Shown here piece after piece: positions 8,919 to 19,118 of a DNA stretch of 64,000 bases. The notes beneath the pieces are model-generated. The model worked only from the letters and a program-made list of their open reading frames with translations. It was not told where the DNA came from and made no database searches. Origin of the DNA: Gardnerella vaginalis ATCC 14018 = JCM 11026. Lineage in GTDB: Bacteria > Actinomycetota > Actinomycetes > Actinomycetales > Bifidobacteriaceae. The position numbers were made by a program, and so were the translations under genes. The stretch is taken from positions 558,001 to 622,000 of the forward strand of contig NZ_AP012332.1 of NCBI RefSeq assembly GCF_001042655.1, written 5' to 3'. Positions within the stretch are counted from its first letter, which is position 1. Every line of letters begins with the position of its first letter.

Positions 8919-10499
8919 GTGAATAAAACTGAATGGACTCCAGCTAGCGTAGTTGCTAAAAACTGGGGTTGGAGACACGCTACTCGCAAAGATTTTGTGT
9001 TGAGGAATGTAAATATTGATATTAATCCTGGTGAGCATGTGTTGCTTTTAGGTGCTTCTGGCGCTGGAAAAAGCACATTTATGGCTGGTTTAGCAGGTGT
9101 TTTAGGCGATGAAACAGAAGGCATGGAAGAAGGTAGCCTTCTAATCGGTGGTGTTCATGCTAGGGATGCTCGCGGAAAAGTTGGACTTGTTATGCAAGAT
9201 CCAGATTCTCAAATCATTCTTGAAAGAGTAGGTGACGATGTAGCTTTTGGAAGTGAGAATCTTGGAGTTGATAGCGAAGAGACTTGGAATCGCGTAAAGC
9301 TTTCGCTAGAAGCTGTTGGTTTAGACAATATTACTCAAGGAAGTCAGGGTCTTAGACGCTCAACACAATCTTTATCTGGAGGCCAAAGGCAACGTCTTGC
9401 TTTAGCAGGAGTGCTTGCAATGCATCCTGGATTGCTGCTTTTAGATGAGCCTACAGCTAATCTTGATCCTGAAGGTGTTCAGCAAGTGCATGATGCTGTA
9501 GCGAATATTCTTAAAAAAACAGGTTCTACAATGATTGTAGTTGAACATCATATTGATGTGTGGCTGGATTTGATTGATAGAGTTATTGTTATTGGAAAAG
9601 ATGAAAATAATAATGATTCAAATGTAGGATGTGTTATTGCAGACGGTAAGCCTGAGGATGTTTTTGAAAAATATGGCGATATGCTTGCAAAAGGTGGTGC
9701 TTGGGTTCCAGGAAGAACAGTTAAATCTTTTGCTCCTAAACATTGCGATGACGAGATCAAAGACGAAATAAAAGACGAGATCAAAGATACGGAAGAATCT
9801 GTTGCGCTCTATACTAATGATTGCTCTTTTGGAAGAACTCTGCCACTAGCTGAACATGTTAATGTAGCTTTTCGTTTTGGCGAAGTAACGGCTTTAATGG
9901 GACCTAATGGTGCTGGTAAAACTACGCTAGCGTTAACGCTTGCAGGCTTGTTAAAACCAATTGCCGGCAGTGTGTGCATGATGGAAAAGTATGTGCCAAA
10001 ACGACGTAAAAATAATCTTTTTACTTGGAAAAGTCAAGAATTATTAGGGCGAGTTGGCATGGTGTTTCAGGAGCCAGAACATCAATTCATAACATCTTCT
10101 GTAAGAGATGAAGTTGCTGTAGGGCCTAAAAAGCAAGGAAAAAACGAAAAGGAATCTTACGATATTGCCGATAGCATGCTTGAACGTATGGATTTGAAGC
10201 GTTTTGCTCTTGCTAATCCTTACACATTATCTGGAGGAGAAAAACGTAGACTTTCTGTAGCTACGCTTTTAGCTGCTGCTCCGCGTGTTGTTATTATGGA
10301 TGAGCCTACTTTTGGACAAGATTTTAAAACTTGGACAGCAATGGTAAAACTTATTGCGCAAATCCGCGATAGTGGCTCAGCGGTGATTATGGTTACTCAC
10401 GATGATGAGCTTGTAAAGTCTTTAGATGCCAGAGTAATAAGAGTTGAGTACGAAAAAATCGTAGAGTCCGCTCATAACTATAGCGAAGGGAATGAGTAG
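8910..10499 (+). CDS. ykoD: ECF transporter ATPase YkoD (fused tandem ABC domains)
   Basis: 529 residues, two fused ABC ATPase domains. Domain 1: Walker A GASGAGKST, signature LSGGQRQRLAL, Walker B LLLLDEPTANLD. Domain 2: GPNGAGKTTL, LSGGEKRRLSV, VVIMDEPTFGQD. The energising subunit of YkoEDC, working with YkoE and YkoC on the cytoplasmic face. A charged linker near residues 280-293 consists of repeated DEIK units encoded by a 12-bp tandem repeat. ATG at 8910 is the first in-frame start; it lacks a clear ribosome-binding site and follows two ATG-CAA-TGA mini-ORFs, so its translation may be unusual. ykoC begins 2 nt after the stop. Confidence 0.92.
   Translation: MQFVNKTEWTPASVVAKNWGWRHATRKDFVLRNVNIDINPGEHVLLLGASGAGKSTFMAGLAGVLGDETEGMEEGSLLIGGVHARDARGKVGLVMQDPDSQIILERVGDDVAFGSENLGVDSEETWNRVKLSLEAVGLDNITQGSQGLRRSTQSLSGGQRQRLALAGVLAMHPGLLLLDEPTANLDPEGVQQVHDAVANILKKTGSTMIVVEHHIDVWLDLIDRVIVIGKDENNNDSNVGCVIADGKPEDVFEKYGDMLAKGGAWVPGRTVKSFAPKHCDDEIKDEIKDEIKDTEESVALYTNDCSFGRTLPLAEHVNVAFRFGEVTALMGPNGAGKTTLALTLAGLLKPIAGSVCMMEKYVPKRRKNNLFTWKSQELLGRVGMVFQEPEHQFITSSVRDEVAVGPKKQGKNEKESYDIADSMLERMDLKRFALANPYTLSGGEKRRLSVATLLAAAPRVVIMDEPTFGQDFKTWTAMVKLIAQIRDSGSAVIMVTHDDELVKSLDARVIRVEYEKIVESAHNYSEGNE
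9750..9788 (+). repeat. in-frame 12-bp tandem repeat in the ykoD linker
   Basis: About three and a quarter copies of a GACGAGATCAAA-like unit encode DEIK repeats between the two ABC domains. The unit length keeps frame, so copy number could vary without disrupting the protein. Confidence 0.75.
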
Positions 10500-10501
10500 A
10501 A

Positions 10502-11395
10502 GTGAATAAAACTAGTAGTGCAGAAGAATCGTCTAGTATTAAAGTTAAAGACTTTGAAAGTTTATTAAAAGTTTCGCATATTGATGTAACAGCGTCTTCT
10601 AAACGTTTAGAAAGTGAACGACTAGTTTCGCCTTCTTGGTTTATTCGTAAGCTTAATCCAATAAGTCGTTTTATTGGAGCGTTATTACTTTGCTTGCCTA
10701 TGTTCGTTACATTAGATATTGTTTCTGCTTCTATTGCATTTGGTTTAGATATACTGTTATTTGCAATTGCTGGAGTAACTCCTTGGTATGTTTTACGCCA
10801 TACTTGGCCAGTTTGGATTGCTGCTTCTGGTAGCTTTATATCTGTGCTTTTATATGGCCAAAGTTCTGGAGATGATATATTTAAGTTTGGCTGGATGCAT
10901 ATAAGCCAAGGATCATTGTATTTGGCAATTTGTACGTTTGTTCGTGTTGCATCTGTAGCAGTTCCAGGCGTTATATTAGCCATTGGATTAGATCCAACTG
11001 ATTTAGCAGACGGCTTAGTGCAGATTTTGCATTTTTCTCCACGATTTGTGTACGGAGCATTAGCTGGATTGAGAATGTTTAGTCTATTGCAAAATGATTG
11101 GCGTGCTTTTGGTTTAGCTCGCAGGTCTCGTGGTATATCGGATGGTAAAGCGTTACAGCGCATGCTTTCGCAATCTTTTGGTTTGCTCGTGTTATCTATT
11201 CGCAGAGGTACGAAACTTGCTACAGCTATGGAAGCTAGGGCTTTTGGAAGTAGTATTAAACGTGTTCCAGCACGAAAATCGAAGTTAACAGCATACGATT
11301 GGATATTTTATGTAATTTGCATTGCTGTTCCTGCTATTGCTTTATATGCTTCAATACAAACAGGATATTGGCATAATGCGTTTATTCATATGTAA
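10502..11395 (+). CDS. ykoC: ECF transporter transmembrane (T) component YkoC
   Basis: 297 residues, GTG start 2 nt after ykoD with an AAGGGA site inside the ykoD end. Hydrophilic N-terminal ~45 residues, then a CbiQ-like core with RFIGALLLCLPMF and about five membrane segments. The two coupling motifs are degenerate but placed as expected: GLARRSRGIS and TAMEARAFGS (A-R-[G/A] helices that contact the ATPase). It completes the YkoE-YkoD-YkoC transporter. There is no terminator before aroA, 50 nt downstream, so read-through is possible. Confidence 0.9.
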   Translation: MNKTSSAEESSSIKVKDFESLLKVSHIDVTASSKRLESERLVSPSWFIRKLNPISRFIGALLLCLPMFVTLDIVSASIAFGLDILLFAIAGVTPWYVLRHTWPVWIAASGSFISVLLYGQSSGDDIFKFGWMHISQGSLYLAICTFVRVASVAVPGVILAIGLDPTDLADGLVQILHFSPRFVYGALAGLRMFSLLQNDWRAFGLARRSRGISDGKALQRMLSQSFGLLVLSIRRGTKLATAMEARAFGSSIKRVPARKSKLTAYDWIFYVICIAVPAIALYASIQTGYWHNAFIHM

Positions 11396-11445
11396 AGCAT
11401 TGTGAAAATTACAATGCGTACATATTTATAGATAGTATTCATAAT

Positions 11446-12828
11446 ATGAGCGAAATAATGAATCCTTATAATCATGATGATGTTTGGCAAGCTCCATCGT
11501 GCAATATGCCTTTGAATGCAACAGTGAATATTCCTGGAAGCAAATCATTGTCTAATCGTTATTTGATTTTAGCAGCTCTTGGTAAAAAACCAGTTGTTCT
11601 AAAGGGATTGTTGCGGTCAAGAGATACGGAACTTATGATTAACGCGCTAAGCGTATTTGGAGTTAAATGCGATTCGCTAAGCTGCGATGGTACAACAATT
11701 TGCGTTATTCCGCCCAAAAATGGCGTTTTTAGTGTAGATGATTGTGCGGTTGTTAATTGCGGCTTAGCTGGAACGGTTATGCGTTTTGTAACGGCTTTAG
11801 CGCTGTTTGCAAATAATTGTGTGAAATTTGATGGAGATGAGCAAGCATATGCTCGTCCAATGAAGCCTGTTCTAGATGGATTGGAACAATTGGGCGCAAA
11901 AATCGTATATCACGGAAAAGTTGGATTCTTACCATTTAGCGTTATTCCGCCTAAAAATCTTGAATCATATGGTATAAATGACGCGCAAAATTCTTGCAAT
12001 AATCGCGTTATTCGTATCGACTCTTCGTCATCGTCTCAATTTATATCTGCACTTCTGCTAATTGCATCTCGTGTTCCAGGAGGGCTACAAATCGAGCATA
12101 TTGGAAGCAAATTGCCTAGTATGCCGCATATTCAAATGACAATGGAAGATGTGCGCAAAGCTGGCGGAGTGGTAGATATGCCAGAAAGTGGAGTATGGCG
12201 TGTTAAAGAGCATGATTTGACTTTGCCGCATGAAGTTGTTGTAGAGCCAGATCTTTCTAACGCGGCGCCTTTTATTGGAGCAGCGTTGATTGCTGGCGGA
12301 TGCGTTAAAATCCCTAATTGGCCTCTTAAAACGACTCAGCCTGGGGGGTTGTTGCCTGGGATTCTTGAGCAAATGGGCGCAAAAATTGTTTTTGAGCATT
12401 CTAGATCAGATTCTTCAACATTGTGCGTAACTGGTAGCGGAAAAATTCATGCCATTAAGTCGCTTGATTTGGCTGCTGCTGGCGAGGTTGCGCCAAGTAT
12501 TGCTGCGATTCTTGCGTTTGCAGACAGTGTAAGCGAGTTACGCGGTATTGCGCATCTAAGAGGCCACGAAACAAACCGCTTGAGTGCAATAGTTACGGAA
12601 CTAAATCGCGTTGGAATAGGCGCAGAAGAGCTAGATGATGGAATTCGTATTATTCCTAGCAAAAATATGCATGGGGAAGTGATAGAGACTTATGCGGATC
12701 ATCGCATGGCAACTTTTGCATCAATGTTAGGGCTTCGTATATCTAATATAAGCGTAAAAAATATTGCCACTACGCGCAAAACGCTTCCTGATTTTCCAAC
12801 AATGTGGAATAACATGCTTAAAGAGTGA
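11446..12828 (+). CDS. aroA: 3-phosphoshikimate 1-carboxyvinyltransferase (EPSP synthase)
   Basis: 460 residues. Contains PGSKSLSNRYLILAALG (shikimate-phosphate binding), NCGLAGTVMRFVTAL, the SSSSSQFISALLLIA segment, EPDLSNAAPFIGAALIAGG and ETYADHRMATFASMLGLR near the C-terminus. It transfers the enolpyruvyl group of PEP to shikimate-3-phosphate in chorismate synthesis. The NCGLAGTVMRF version of the usual LGNAGTxxR motif is as commonly seen in actinobacteria. No strong Shine-Dalgarno precedes ATG 11446; ATG 11458 is an alternative start. Ends at a strong shared terminator. Confidence 0.93.
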   Translation: MSEIMNPYNHDDVWQAPSCNMPLNATVNIPGSKSLSNRYLILAALGKKPVVLKGLLRSRDTELMINALSVFGVKCDSLSCDGTTICVIPPKNGVFSVDDCAVVNCGLAGTVMRFVTALALFANNCVKFDGDEQAYARPMKPVLDGLEQLGAKIVYHGKVGFLPFSVIPPKNLESYGINDAQNSCNNRVIRIDSSSSSQFISALLLIASRVPGGLQIEHIGSKLPSMPHIQMTMEDVRKAGGVVDMPESGVWRVKEHDLTLPHEVVVEPDLSNAAPFIGAALIAGGCVKIPNWPLKTTQPGGLLPGILEQMGAKIVFEHSRSDSSTLCVTGSGKIHAIKSLDLAAAGEVAPSIAAILAFADSVSELRGIAHLRGHETNRLSAIVTELNRVGIGAEELDDGIRIIPSKNMHGEVIETYADHRMATFASMLGLRISNISVKNIATTRKTLPDFPTMWNNMLKE

Positions 12829-12865
12829 GCCTAAATAGTGAGCTTAAATAATATGCTTAAATAAC

Positions 12866-12900
12866 AAATAATCCCGAGTTTTTTTAACCCGGGATTATTT
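12866..12900. terminator. bidirectional terminator between aroA and ackA
   Basis: Perfect 11-bp stem (aaataatcccg / cgggattattt) with a T-rich loop, lying between converging aroA and ackA. A/T-rich flanks on both sides fit a two-way terminator. Confidence 0.75.
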
Positions 12901-12940
12901 ATGTGTTACGTTTTTACGTTACGTTGTTTTACACTACGAT

Positions 12941-14170
12941 TTAGCGTTCAAACTTGTTGCCGTAAGAATCGACTCCATCTTCTGCAATTTGTGCAGACTT
13001 TCGAGCGATTGCCAACTCTTCGTTAGTTGGGATTACAGCAATAATCACAGAGCTATCTGGAGTGGAAATAATGCGTGGCTCCTTAGAACGAACCAAGTTC
13101 TTCTCTTCATCGAGCTTAACGCCGAATGGAGCAAGCTTTTCGCACACAAGAGCGCGAACAATCTCGTCGTTTTCGCCAACGCCAGCGGTGAATGTGATTA
13201 CGTCCACGCCGCCCATTTGAGCAGTGTAGTTGCCAATATAGCCAACAATGCGGTGAACGTACACGCCGAGAGCAAGCTTAGCGTCTTCGTCGCCTTCTGC
13301 AATTAGCTTGTGAATGTCTCGCAAATCGCCGTGGCCAGTCATACCCATCATGCCAGAACGCTTGTTGAAGAGCGTATCAAGCTCGTCTACGTTCATGTGA
13401 GCGTTGCGAATAAGGTGGAACACTACAGCTGGGTCAATATCTCCAGTGCGGCCGCCCATCATTAAACCTTCGAGAGGCGTTAAGCCCATAGAAGTTTCAA
13501 CTGGCTTGCCAGAAATCTGAGCGGAAGCAGAAGCGCCATTGCCAATGTGCAAAACAATCTGCTTTAAGCCTTCTGCAGGCTTTCCAACAACGCTTGGAAC
13601 TACAGAGCCAATGTATTCGTGGGAAGTGCCGTGAGCGCCATAGCGACGAATGTGGTACTGGTTTGCAATATCTTTGTTTAATGCGTAAGTTGCAGCAACT
13701 TGTGGCAAATCGTGGAAGAACGAAGAATCGAACACCATAATTTGTGGAACATCTGGCAAAAGTTCAGTCATGACTTCAGCGCCAACAGCCTCAGGACCGT
13801 TGTGAAGTGGAGCCAAAACAGCCAAATCCTTCACCTTATTAATGGTCTTTTTGTTTACTAATGCAGGCTTAGGGAATGTTAAGCCACCCTGAACAACGCG
13901 GTGTCCAACAGCTACGATTCCAGACTTGGAAAGATTTGGACCATATTCCTCGAAGAAGCCGAGTACGCGCTTTAAGCCTTGCTCGTGATCATGCACTGGC
14001 TCGTCAAACTCATGCTTTTCGCCATTGAATACGTGCTTGTAGTGTCCGTCAACTGGCTCGCCAATTTTTTCTACAATACCAGATGCAATACCTTCGCCGC
14101 TTTCCAAATCGACGAGCTGGTATTTAATCGAACTAGAACCAGAATTGATAACAAGAACGGTTTTTGCCAT
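12941..14170 (-). CDS. ackA: acetate kinase
   Basis: 409 residues from MAKTVLVINSGSSSIKYQL. This start at 14170 is preceded by GGAGG with good spacing; an in-frame ATG 15 nt upstream overlaps that site and is less likely. Other family motifs: GHRVVQGG, VFDSSFFHDLPQVAATYAL, GAHGTSHEY, LHIGNGASASAQ, GRTGDIDPAVVFHL and FTAGVGENDEIVR. It converts acetyl-phosphate plus ADP to acetate plus ATP, the energy-yielding end of the bifid shunt, and lies beside pta and xfp. Codon use is noticeably more G+C-rich than in most neighbours, as expected for a highly expressed gene. Confidence 0.96.
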   Translation of the reverse strand: MAKTVLVINSGSSSIKYQLVDLESGEGIASGIVEKIGEPVDGHYKHVFNGEKHEFDEPVHDHEQGLKRVLGFFEEYGPNLSKSGIVAVGHRVVQGGLTFPKPALVNKKTINKVKDLAVLAPLHNGPEAVGAEVMTELLPDVPQIMVFDSSFFHDLPQVAATYALNKDIANQYHIRRYGAHGTSHEYIGSVVPSVVGKPAEGLKQIVLHIGNGASASAQISGKPVETSMGLTPLEGLMMGGRTGDIDPAVVFHLIRNAHMNVDELDTLFNKRSGMMGMTGHGDLRDIHKLIAEGDEDAKLALGVYVHRIVGYIGNYTAQMGGVDVITFTAGVGENDEIVRALVCEKLAPFGVKLDEEKNLVRSKEPRIISTPDSSVIIAVIPTNEELAIARKSAQIAEDGVDSYGNKFER

Positions 14171-14227
14171 GAGGGAATCCTCCATAAAGTGTTGATAAGG
14201 CTAGTAAATTGCCACGTTTAAGTGTAC

Positions 14228-14285
14228 AGGTAAGTTCCTACAATGAGTAGGTTTTATTAGTCAGAATCTCTGCAGGAACTTACCT
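14228..14285 (-). repeat. long-loop inverted repeat between pta and ackA
   Basis: 12-bp perfect arms (aggtaagttcct / aggaacttacct, 14228-14239 and 14274-14285) around a 34-nt loop in the pta-ackA intergenic region. No T run follows on the minus strand, so it may be an mRNA processing or partial attenuation site rather than a full terminator. Confidence 0.6.
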
Positions 14286-14309
14286 ATTTATTAAATTTGT
14301 TATTTATTG

Positions 14310-15974
14310 TTAGAATTGTGCTTCCAATGCTGTAAGAGCAACAGTGTTAATAATATCTTGAACCAACGCTCCTCTAGACAAGTCGTTAACAGGCTTGTTT
14401 AATCCTTGTAGGATTGGTCCAACAGCTAAAGCGCCGCTAGAACGCTGAACAGCTTTATATCCAATGTTTCCAGCGCATAAATCTGGGAACACAAACACAT
14501 TTACGTGACCTGCTACATCATTTCCTTTAGCTTTGGACGCAGCAACAGTTTCAGACCATGCAGCGTCAAATTGAATAGATCCAACAACTTTCAAATCTGG
14601 GTCTTTTTCTTTTACAAGCCTTGTAGCTTCCTCAACTAAATCAACGTCTGGGCCTTTTCCAGATCCAAGAGTGGAGTAAGATAGCATTCCAACTTTAGGA
14701 TCTAATCCGAAAGCTTTAGCGGTTTGTGCAGATTGAAGAGCAATGTTAGCCAATTGTTCAGCGTCTGGGTTCAGATTAATAGCACAATCAGCAAATACTG
14801 CTACATGATCCTTAAAGCACATAATGAATGCGCCAGAAACAAGCTTAGATCCAGGCTTAGTTTTAATAACTTGAAGAGCAGGGCGCACAGTATTTGCTGT
14901 TGAGTTAACAGAGCCAGAAACAAGTCCGTCTGCTAATCCAAGTACTACTAGCATTGTGCCAAAGTAGCTTGCGTCTTTAAGCTGTTCTCTAGCTTGCTCT
15001 TCGGTCATGCCTTTCTTTGCGCGCAATTCGCAAAGCTTGCTAATCATTTTGCTAAGAACCTCTTCGTCGCTCATAGATTGGAAGCTTGCTTTGCTAAGAG
15101 ACTTTAATCCAAGCTCTTGTCCTCTTGCAAGAATAGATTCGCGTTCTCCAACAATAATAATGTTTACAATGTCTCGTTCTAGCAAATAGTCAGCTGCTTT
15201 TAGAATGCGGTCTTCTTCTCCTTCTGGAAGCACAATTGTTTTCTTATTTGCTTTAGCTTTTCCAAGCAAGCTGTATTGGAAGGCGTACGGGGTAGTAGGT
15301 GCATTAAATGGCTGTTTCAAAGCGCTAATAATCTCTTCATCTGCTACATAATCGTTGAATTTATCTGATTCTGATTCTGATTCGCTTATAGAAGGCAAAG
15401 TCCAAAGTGGAGTGCCATTATTGTTTTGAGCGTAGTTTTCTTTTACTTCTTTTGCTAAGTCTTCTTTGCAATCAGTTACAAATACGCCTAATACTTTTGT
15501 GTATTCTTTGCTAACGCTTGCACATTGTGCTTCGATTGTTTGCAAGATTTGCTTGCTATCTCTACCTTCTGCGCAAATGCTTAGGAACACTGGAGAAGCT
15601 AAGTCGGCTGCCACACTTGCATCAAATCGGAATAAATCTGGATCAAATACAGAAGTAGAATCGCTTGCTACAATAACGCATCCTTGAGCGTTCGTCACGC
15701 TAATCAGCTCGTTGAAGTGAGCTACAATGTCTCCTCTTAGTGTGTCTTTGTTTTTACGAACTGCGCATGGGCATGCTGCGATCACTTGTTCTAGAGTCGG
15801 TTTTGTATTGCTTGATGCTATTAATTCGCTTGTAAACGCGTCATCATGCTTTGCGGATGGTCTAAAAACAGTTGTTGGATAATGACTTGAAAGAGCTTTT
15901 GTAACTCCTAGTGCTACGACATTGCGACTTTGTGCGCAATCTGCGCTGATAATAGTTACGTTAACTAACGACAC
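14310..15974 (-). CDS. pta: phosphate acetyltransferase
   Basis: 554 residues. The C-terminal ~330-residue catalytic PTA_PTB domain is clear: KKTIVLPEGEEDRILKAAD, DGLVSGSVNSTANTVRPALQ, FADCAINLNPDAEQLANIALQSA, MLSYSTLGSGKGPDVDLVEEA and FPDLCAGNIGYKAVQR. The N-terminal ~200 residues are a degenerate P-loop/DRTGG-like regulatory region as in long Pta proteins, without a clear Walker motif. It interconverts acetyl-CoA and acetyl-phosphate. GTG start with GGAGAA eight bases upstream. It precedes ackA in the same direction, and xfp feeds it acetyl-phosphate. Confidence 0.95.
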   Translation of the reverse strand: MSLVNVTIISADCAQSRNVVALGVTKALSSHYPTTVFRPSAKHDDAFTSELIASSNTKPTLEQVIAACPCAVRKNKDTLRGDIVAHFNELISVTNAQGCVIVASDSTSVFDPDLFRFDASVAADLASPVFLSICAEGRDSKQILQTIEAQCASVSKEYTKVLGVFVTDCKEDLAKEVKENYAQNNNGTPLWTLPSISESESESDKFNDYVADEEIISALKQPFNAPTTPYAFQYSLLGKAKANKKTIVLPEGEEDRILKAADYLLERDIVNIIIVGERESILARGQELGLKSLSKASFQSMSDEEVLSKMISKLCELRAKKGMTEEQAREQLKDASYFGTMLVVLGLADGLVSGSVNSTANTVRPALQVIKTKPGSKLVSGAFIMCFKDHVAVFADCAINLNPDAEQLANIALQSAQTAKAFGLDPKVGMLSYSTLGSGKGPDVDLVEEATRLVKEKDPDLKVVGSIQFDAAWSETVAASKAKGNDVAGHVNVFVFPDLCAGNIGYKAVQRSSGALAVGPILQGLNKPVNDLSRGALVQDIINTVALTALEAQF

Positions 15975-16152
15975 GACTTTTCTCCTTTGATGCGTCTGTG
16001 TTTATTCTATTTTGCATTGCATTTTCGTTTTACTATTCTTCGTATTTCAACGTTGAAAAATTTACATATCAAACGAAGAATCCTCTAGTTATTCTAGAGC
16101 TATTTGCGGAACAACAAGCTGATTTTTTAATTTTTTGCATATTTTTTATTAA

Positions 16153-16191
16153 TTTTTTAGGGAGCCAACCTTTCGATTGACTCCCTAAAAA
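16153..16191. terminator. bidirectional terminator downstream of xfp
   Basis: A near-perfect hairpin: left arm tttttagggagccaa, right arm ttgactccctaaaaa, with a single G-T pairing. Poly-A/poly-T edges make it effective on the minus strand for xfp, and it separates xfp from pta. Confidence 0.8.
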
Positions 16192-16225
16192 TCAACTAAG
16201 CAATTTTAGCATTGATAGCTTAAAA

Positions 16226-18703
16226 CTACTCGTTATCGCCAGCGGTTGCAGCGGTAGCGGTGACAGCGCCTGGCTTGTCGGTCTTAACGCCTGGCCATAC
16301 CCAATCGGTGTAGTCTGGGTGATCAAGACCCTTGTCGACTGCATACTGGAAGGCTTCGAGGCGGAAGTCCTCGAGCTTCTTGATTTCGTCGGCATACTTA
16401 GCAGCGTCAACCATGCGCAATGCTTCAGCAGTAAGCTCGTAACGATCCATGTCGTTCACGCGAACCATATCGTATGGCGTGGTGGTGGAGCCCTGCTCCT
16501 TGTAGCCATGAACGTTGAAGTTGTCGTGGTTTGGACGATCGTAAATCAAGCCGCGAACGTCATGTGCGTAGGAGTGATAAGCGAAGAGGACTGGCTTGTC
16601 AGCAGTGAAGAGATCAGTGAACTCTTCGTCAGTCAAAGCTTCGTTGTTTTCCTTAGCGGACTGCAACTTGAGCAAGTCAACAACGTTAACAACCTTGAAC
16701 TTAACGCCAAGCTTGTTCAACTTGTCGGCAGCTGCCATCAATTCCTGCTGTGGAACATCACCAACACCAGCGAGAACAACCTGAACTTCGTCATTGTTCT
16801 TAGCGTTGGAAGCCCACTTCCACTCAGCAGCACCCTTCTCGAGCTCTTCGCGAGCTTCGTCGAGAGTCAACCAAGTAGCAGCTGGCTGCTTACCAGCGAA
16901 GATGGCGTTAATCATGTTGGTGGACTTGTAAGCCTTTTCAGCAACAGCAAGCAACATGTTGGAATCTACTGGGAAGTAGATGCCGATTACGTGATCGTTG
17001 TTGAAGGTCTTGTTCAAGAGCACGGAGGTTACGCCTGGATCCTGGTGCGAGAAGCCGTTGTGATCCTGACGCCATACGTGAGAGGATACCAACAAGTTCA
17101 CAGAGGAGATTGGCTTACGCCATGGGATCTCACGAACGGTAGCCTCAAGCCACTTTGCGTGCTGGTTCAACATGGAATCGATGACGTGTACGAAGGACTC
17201 ATAAGAGCTCCAGATGCCGTGACGACCAGTGAGCAAGTAGCCCTCGAGGAAGCCTTCCATCTGGTGCTCGGAAAGCTGTTCGGTGACCTGGCCGGTAACA
17301 GCCATGTGCTCATCGACTAAGCCAGAAAGGTAGCCAGCATCCCACTGCTTGTTGGTTACTTCGTAAGCAGCCTGCAAACGGTTGGAAGCGGTCTCATCTG
17401 GGCCGAAGATACGGAAGGAATCTGGGTTGTTCTTGATGATGTCGCGAGTGTAAACGCCAAGACGACGGGTAGCTTCGAGCTGACCCCAGCCGTGACCGAA
17501 TTCCTTAACTTCCTTGACTTCGTAATCCTCAAGCTTTGGAAGCTTCAAATCTTCACGAATACGACCACCGTTGGCGTTTGGATTTTCACCAATACGGAGT
17601 TCGCCCTTTGGCATGAAGGAAAGAACGTCTTCCTTAACAGCACCCTTTTCGTCGAAGAGCTCTTCAGGCTTGTAGGACTTCATCCAGTTCTTCAAAACCT
17701 CGAAGTGAGCTTCGGTATCGCGAGCAGATGCCAGTGGCACCTGGTGTGCACGCCAAGAGCCTTCGGTCTTCTTGCCGTCGATGAACTTCGGGCAGGTCCA
17801 ACCCTTTGGAGTGCGGAAGATGATCATTGGGTAGTAAGGACGAGTTACATCGTTAGTCTGAGCTTCAGCCTTAATATCGCAAATCTCATCGAAGATGGTT
17901 TCGAACATGTCAGCGAAGCGACGGTGGATGGAAAGATGATCCTCATCGTCGAAGCCAGCAACGAACTCGTATGGTTCGTAACCCATGCCGTGGAAGAACT
18001 CATGAAGCTCTTCGTCAGAAATACGGGAAAGAATAGTTGGGTTAGCAATCTTATAACCGTTCAAGTGCAAGATTGGAAGCACGATACCGTCGGTACGTGG
18101 GTTCACAAGCTTGTTGGACTGCCAACCAGTGGCCAAAGGACCAGTTTCAGCTTCGCCATCGCCGACGATTGCTGGAACGAACAAGCTTGGGTTGTTCATA
18201 ACAGCGCCGTAAGCGTGAGAAAGTGCATAACCAAGCTCACCACCTTCGTGGATGGAACCTGGGGTTTCAGGAGCGAAGTGAGAAGGAATACCGCCTGGGT
18301 AAGAGAACTGACGGAAGAACTTCTGTAAGCCAGCTTCGTCCTTAGTGATCTTTGGATAATATTCAGTGTATGTGCCGTCGAGGTAGGACTGAGCAGTACC
18401 AGCTGGGCCGCCGTGGCCTGGACCCATGATGATTACAGTATTCTGCTGGTGATCAGCGATAAAGCGGTTGATGTGTCCAATAAGGAAGTTAAGGCCTGGA
18501 GTAGTGCCCCAGTGACCTACCAGACGATGCTTAACATCTTCGCGAGTAAATGGCTCCTTCATTAGAGGGTTGCTGCGAAGATAAATCTGACCGATTGCGA
18601 GATAGTTTGCTACGCGCCAATACTTGTCTACGCCTTCGATGGCCGCCTCAGAAACTGGAGCATTTAGCTTCTTCCAAGGGGTGCCAATAACAGGACTCGT
18701 CAT
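16226..18703 (-). CDS. xfp: xylulose-5-phosphate/fructose-6-phosphate phosphoketolase
   Basis: 825 residues starting [16 protein letters not shown], exactly the bifidobacterial length. The 18703 start has AGGAG upstream; an ORF start 18 nt earlier is not needed. Visible motifs: [15 protein letters not shown], the thiamine-diphosphate region [33 protein letters not shown] and [16 protein letters not shown] sequence, and [12 protein letters not shown] near residue 550. It splits fructose-6-phosphate or xylulose-5-phosphate to acetyl-phosphate, the defining step of the bifid shunt. Strong codon bias and higher G+C fit very high expression, and explain the long open frames on the opposite strand. 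Confidence 0.98.
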   Translation of the reverse strand: MTSPVIGTPWKKLNAPVSEAAIEGVDKYWRVANYLAIGQIYLRSNPLMKEPFTREDVKHRLVGHWGTTPGLNFLIGHINRFIADHQQNTVIIMGPGHGGPAGTAQSYLDGTYTEYYPKITKDEAGLQKFFRQFSYPGGIPSHFAPETPGSIHEGGELGYALSHAYGAVMNNPSLFVPAIVGDGEAETGPLATGWQSNKLVNPRTDGIVLPILHLNGYKIANPTILSRISDEELHEFFHGMGYEPYEFVAGFDDEDHLSIHRRFADMFETIFDEICDIKAEAQTNDVTRPYYPMIIFRTPKGWTCPKFIDGKKTEGSWRAHQVPLASARDTEAHFEVLKNWMKSYKPEELFDEKGAVKEDVLSFMPKGELRIGENPNANGGRIREDLKLPKLEDYEVKEVKEFGHGWGQLEATRRLGVYTRDIIKNNPDSFRIFGPDETASNRLQAAYEVTNKQWDAGYLSGLVDEHMAVTGQVTEQLSEHQMEGFLEGYLLTGRHGIWSSYESFVHVIDSMLNQHAKWLEATVREIPWRKPISSVNLLVSSHVWRQDHNGFSHQDPGVTSVLLNKTFNNDHVIGIYFPVDSNMLLAVAEKAYKSTNMINAIFAGKQPAATWLTLDEAREELEKGAAEWKWASNAKNNDEVQVVLAGVGDVPQQELMAAADKLNKLGVKFKVVNVVDLLKLQSAKENNEALTDEEFTDLFTADKPVLFAYHSYAHDVRGLIYDRPNHDNFNVHGYKEQGSTTTPYDMVRVNDMDRYELTAEALRMVDAAKYADEIKKLEDFRLEAFQYAVDKGLDHPDYTDWVWPGVKTDKPGAVTATAATAGDNE

Positions 18704-19118
18704 GTGTACTCCTGTACTCAAGCACTTTTCAGTGCAATTTTAATCATTACCATTTGGTTATAGAGGCTGAAAAACGAATGTATTAGCCTCTTTTTCCATC
18801 ATTCTCAGTATAGTAACAGCTTTTGACTTTTGTGCGTTTGATTACTCACTACGTGCGATTTTGTTGAAAAAATGTGTTAAAGTGTTCGCAAAAATCTTCT
18901 TAAAATTATCATTTATGTTATGTTTTATGTTCACTTTATTGTTATATAAAGCTTGATTGGTTTTAAAACTAGATAAGTCACGGCGTTTCGAAGCGCTGCA
19001 ACGTCGCAAAGCGCCATTAGTATAAAATGAATCAGCCTTAAATATCACCTTTAAAACATTTGCAAAAAATAAAGTGATAAATAAGGAATATATAAGAAGC
19101 GTGTAAATAAGGAGAATC
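18704..19118. other. 415-nt divergent intergenic region between xfp and guaA
   Basis: No gene seen. It contains a small dyad with a T run (agaggct/agcctct, about 18762-18796), a TATACT-like -10 for xfp on the minus strand near 18810, a G+C-rich imperfect palindrome around 18985-19018 (gcgct...agcgc), a TATAAAAT -10-like box just after it, and the guaA ribosome site AAGGAG. The palindrome beside the promoter could bind a regulator; this is inference. Confidence 0.4.

Noticed and set aside
16319..18328. Long open frames (333 and 278 codons) on the plus strand opposite xfp
   Set aside because: They mirror the strong codon bias and high G+C of xfp; translations have no recognisable domain and no good ribosome site.
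18762..18796. Plus-strand terminator upstream of guaA
   Set aside because: No plus-strand gene precedes it; more likely a dyad in the xfp leader or promoter region.
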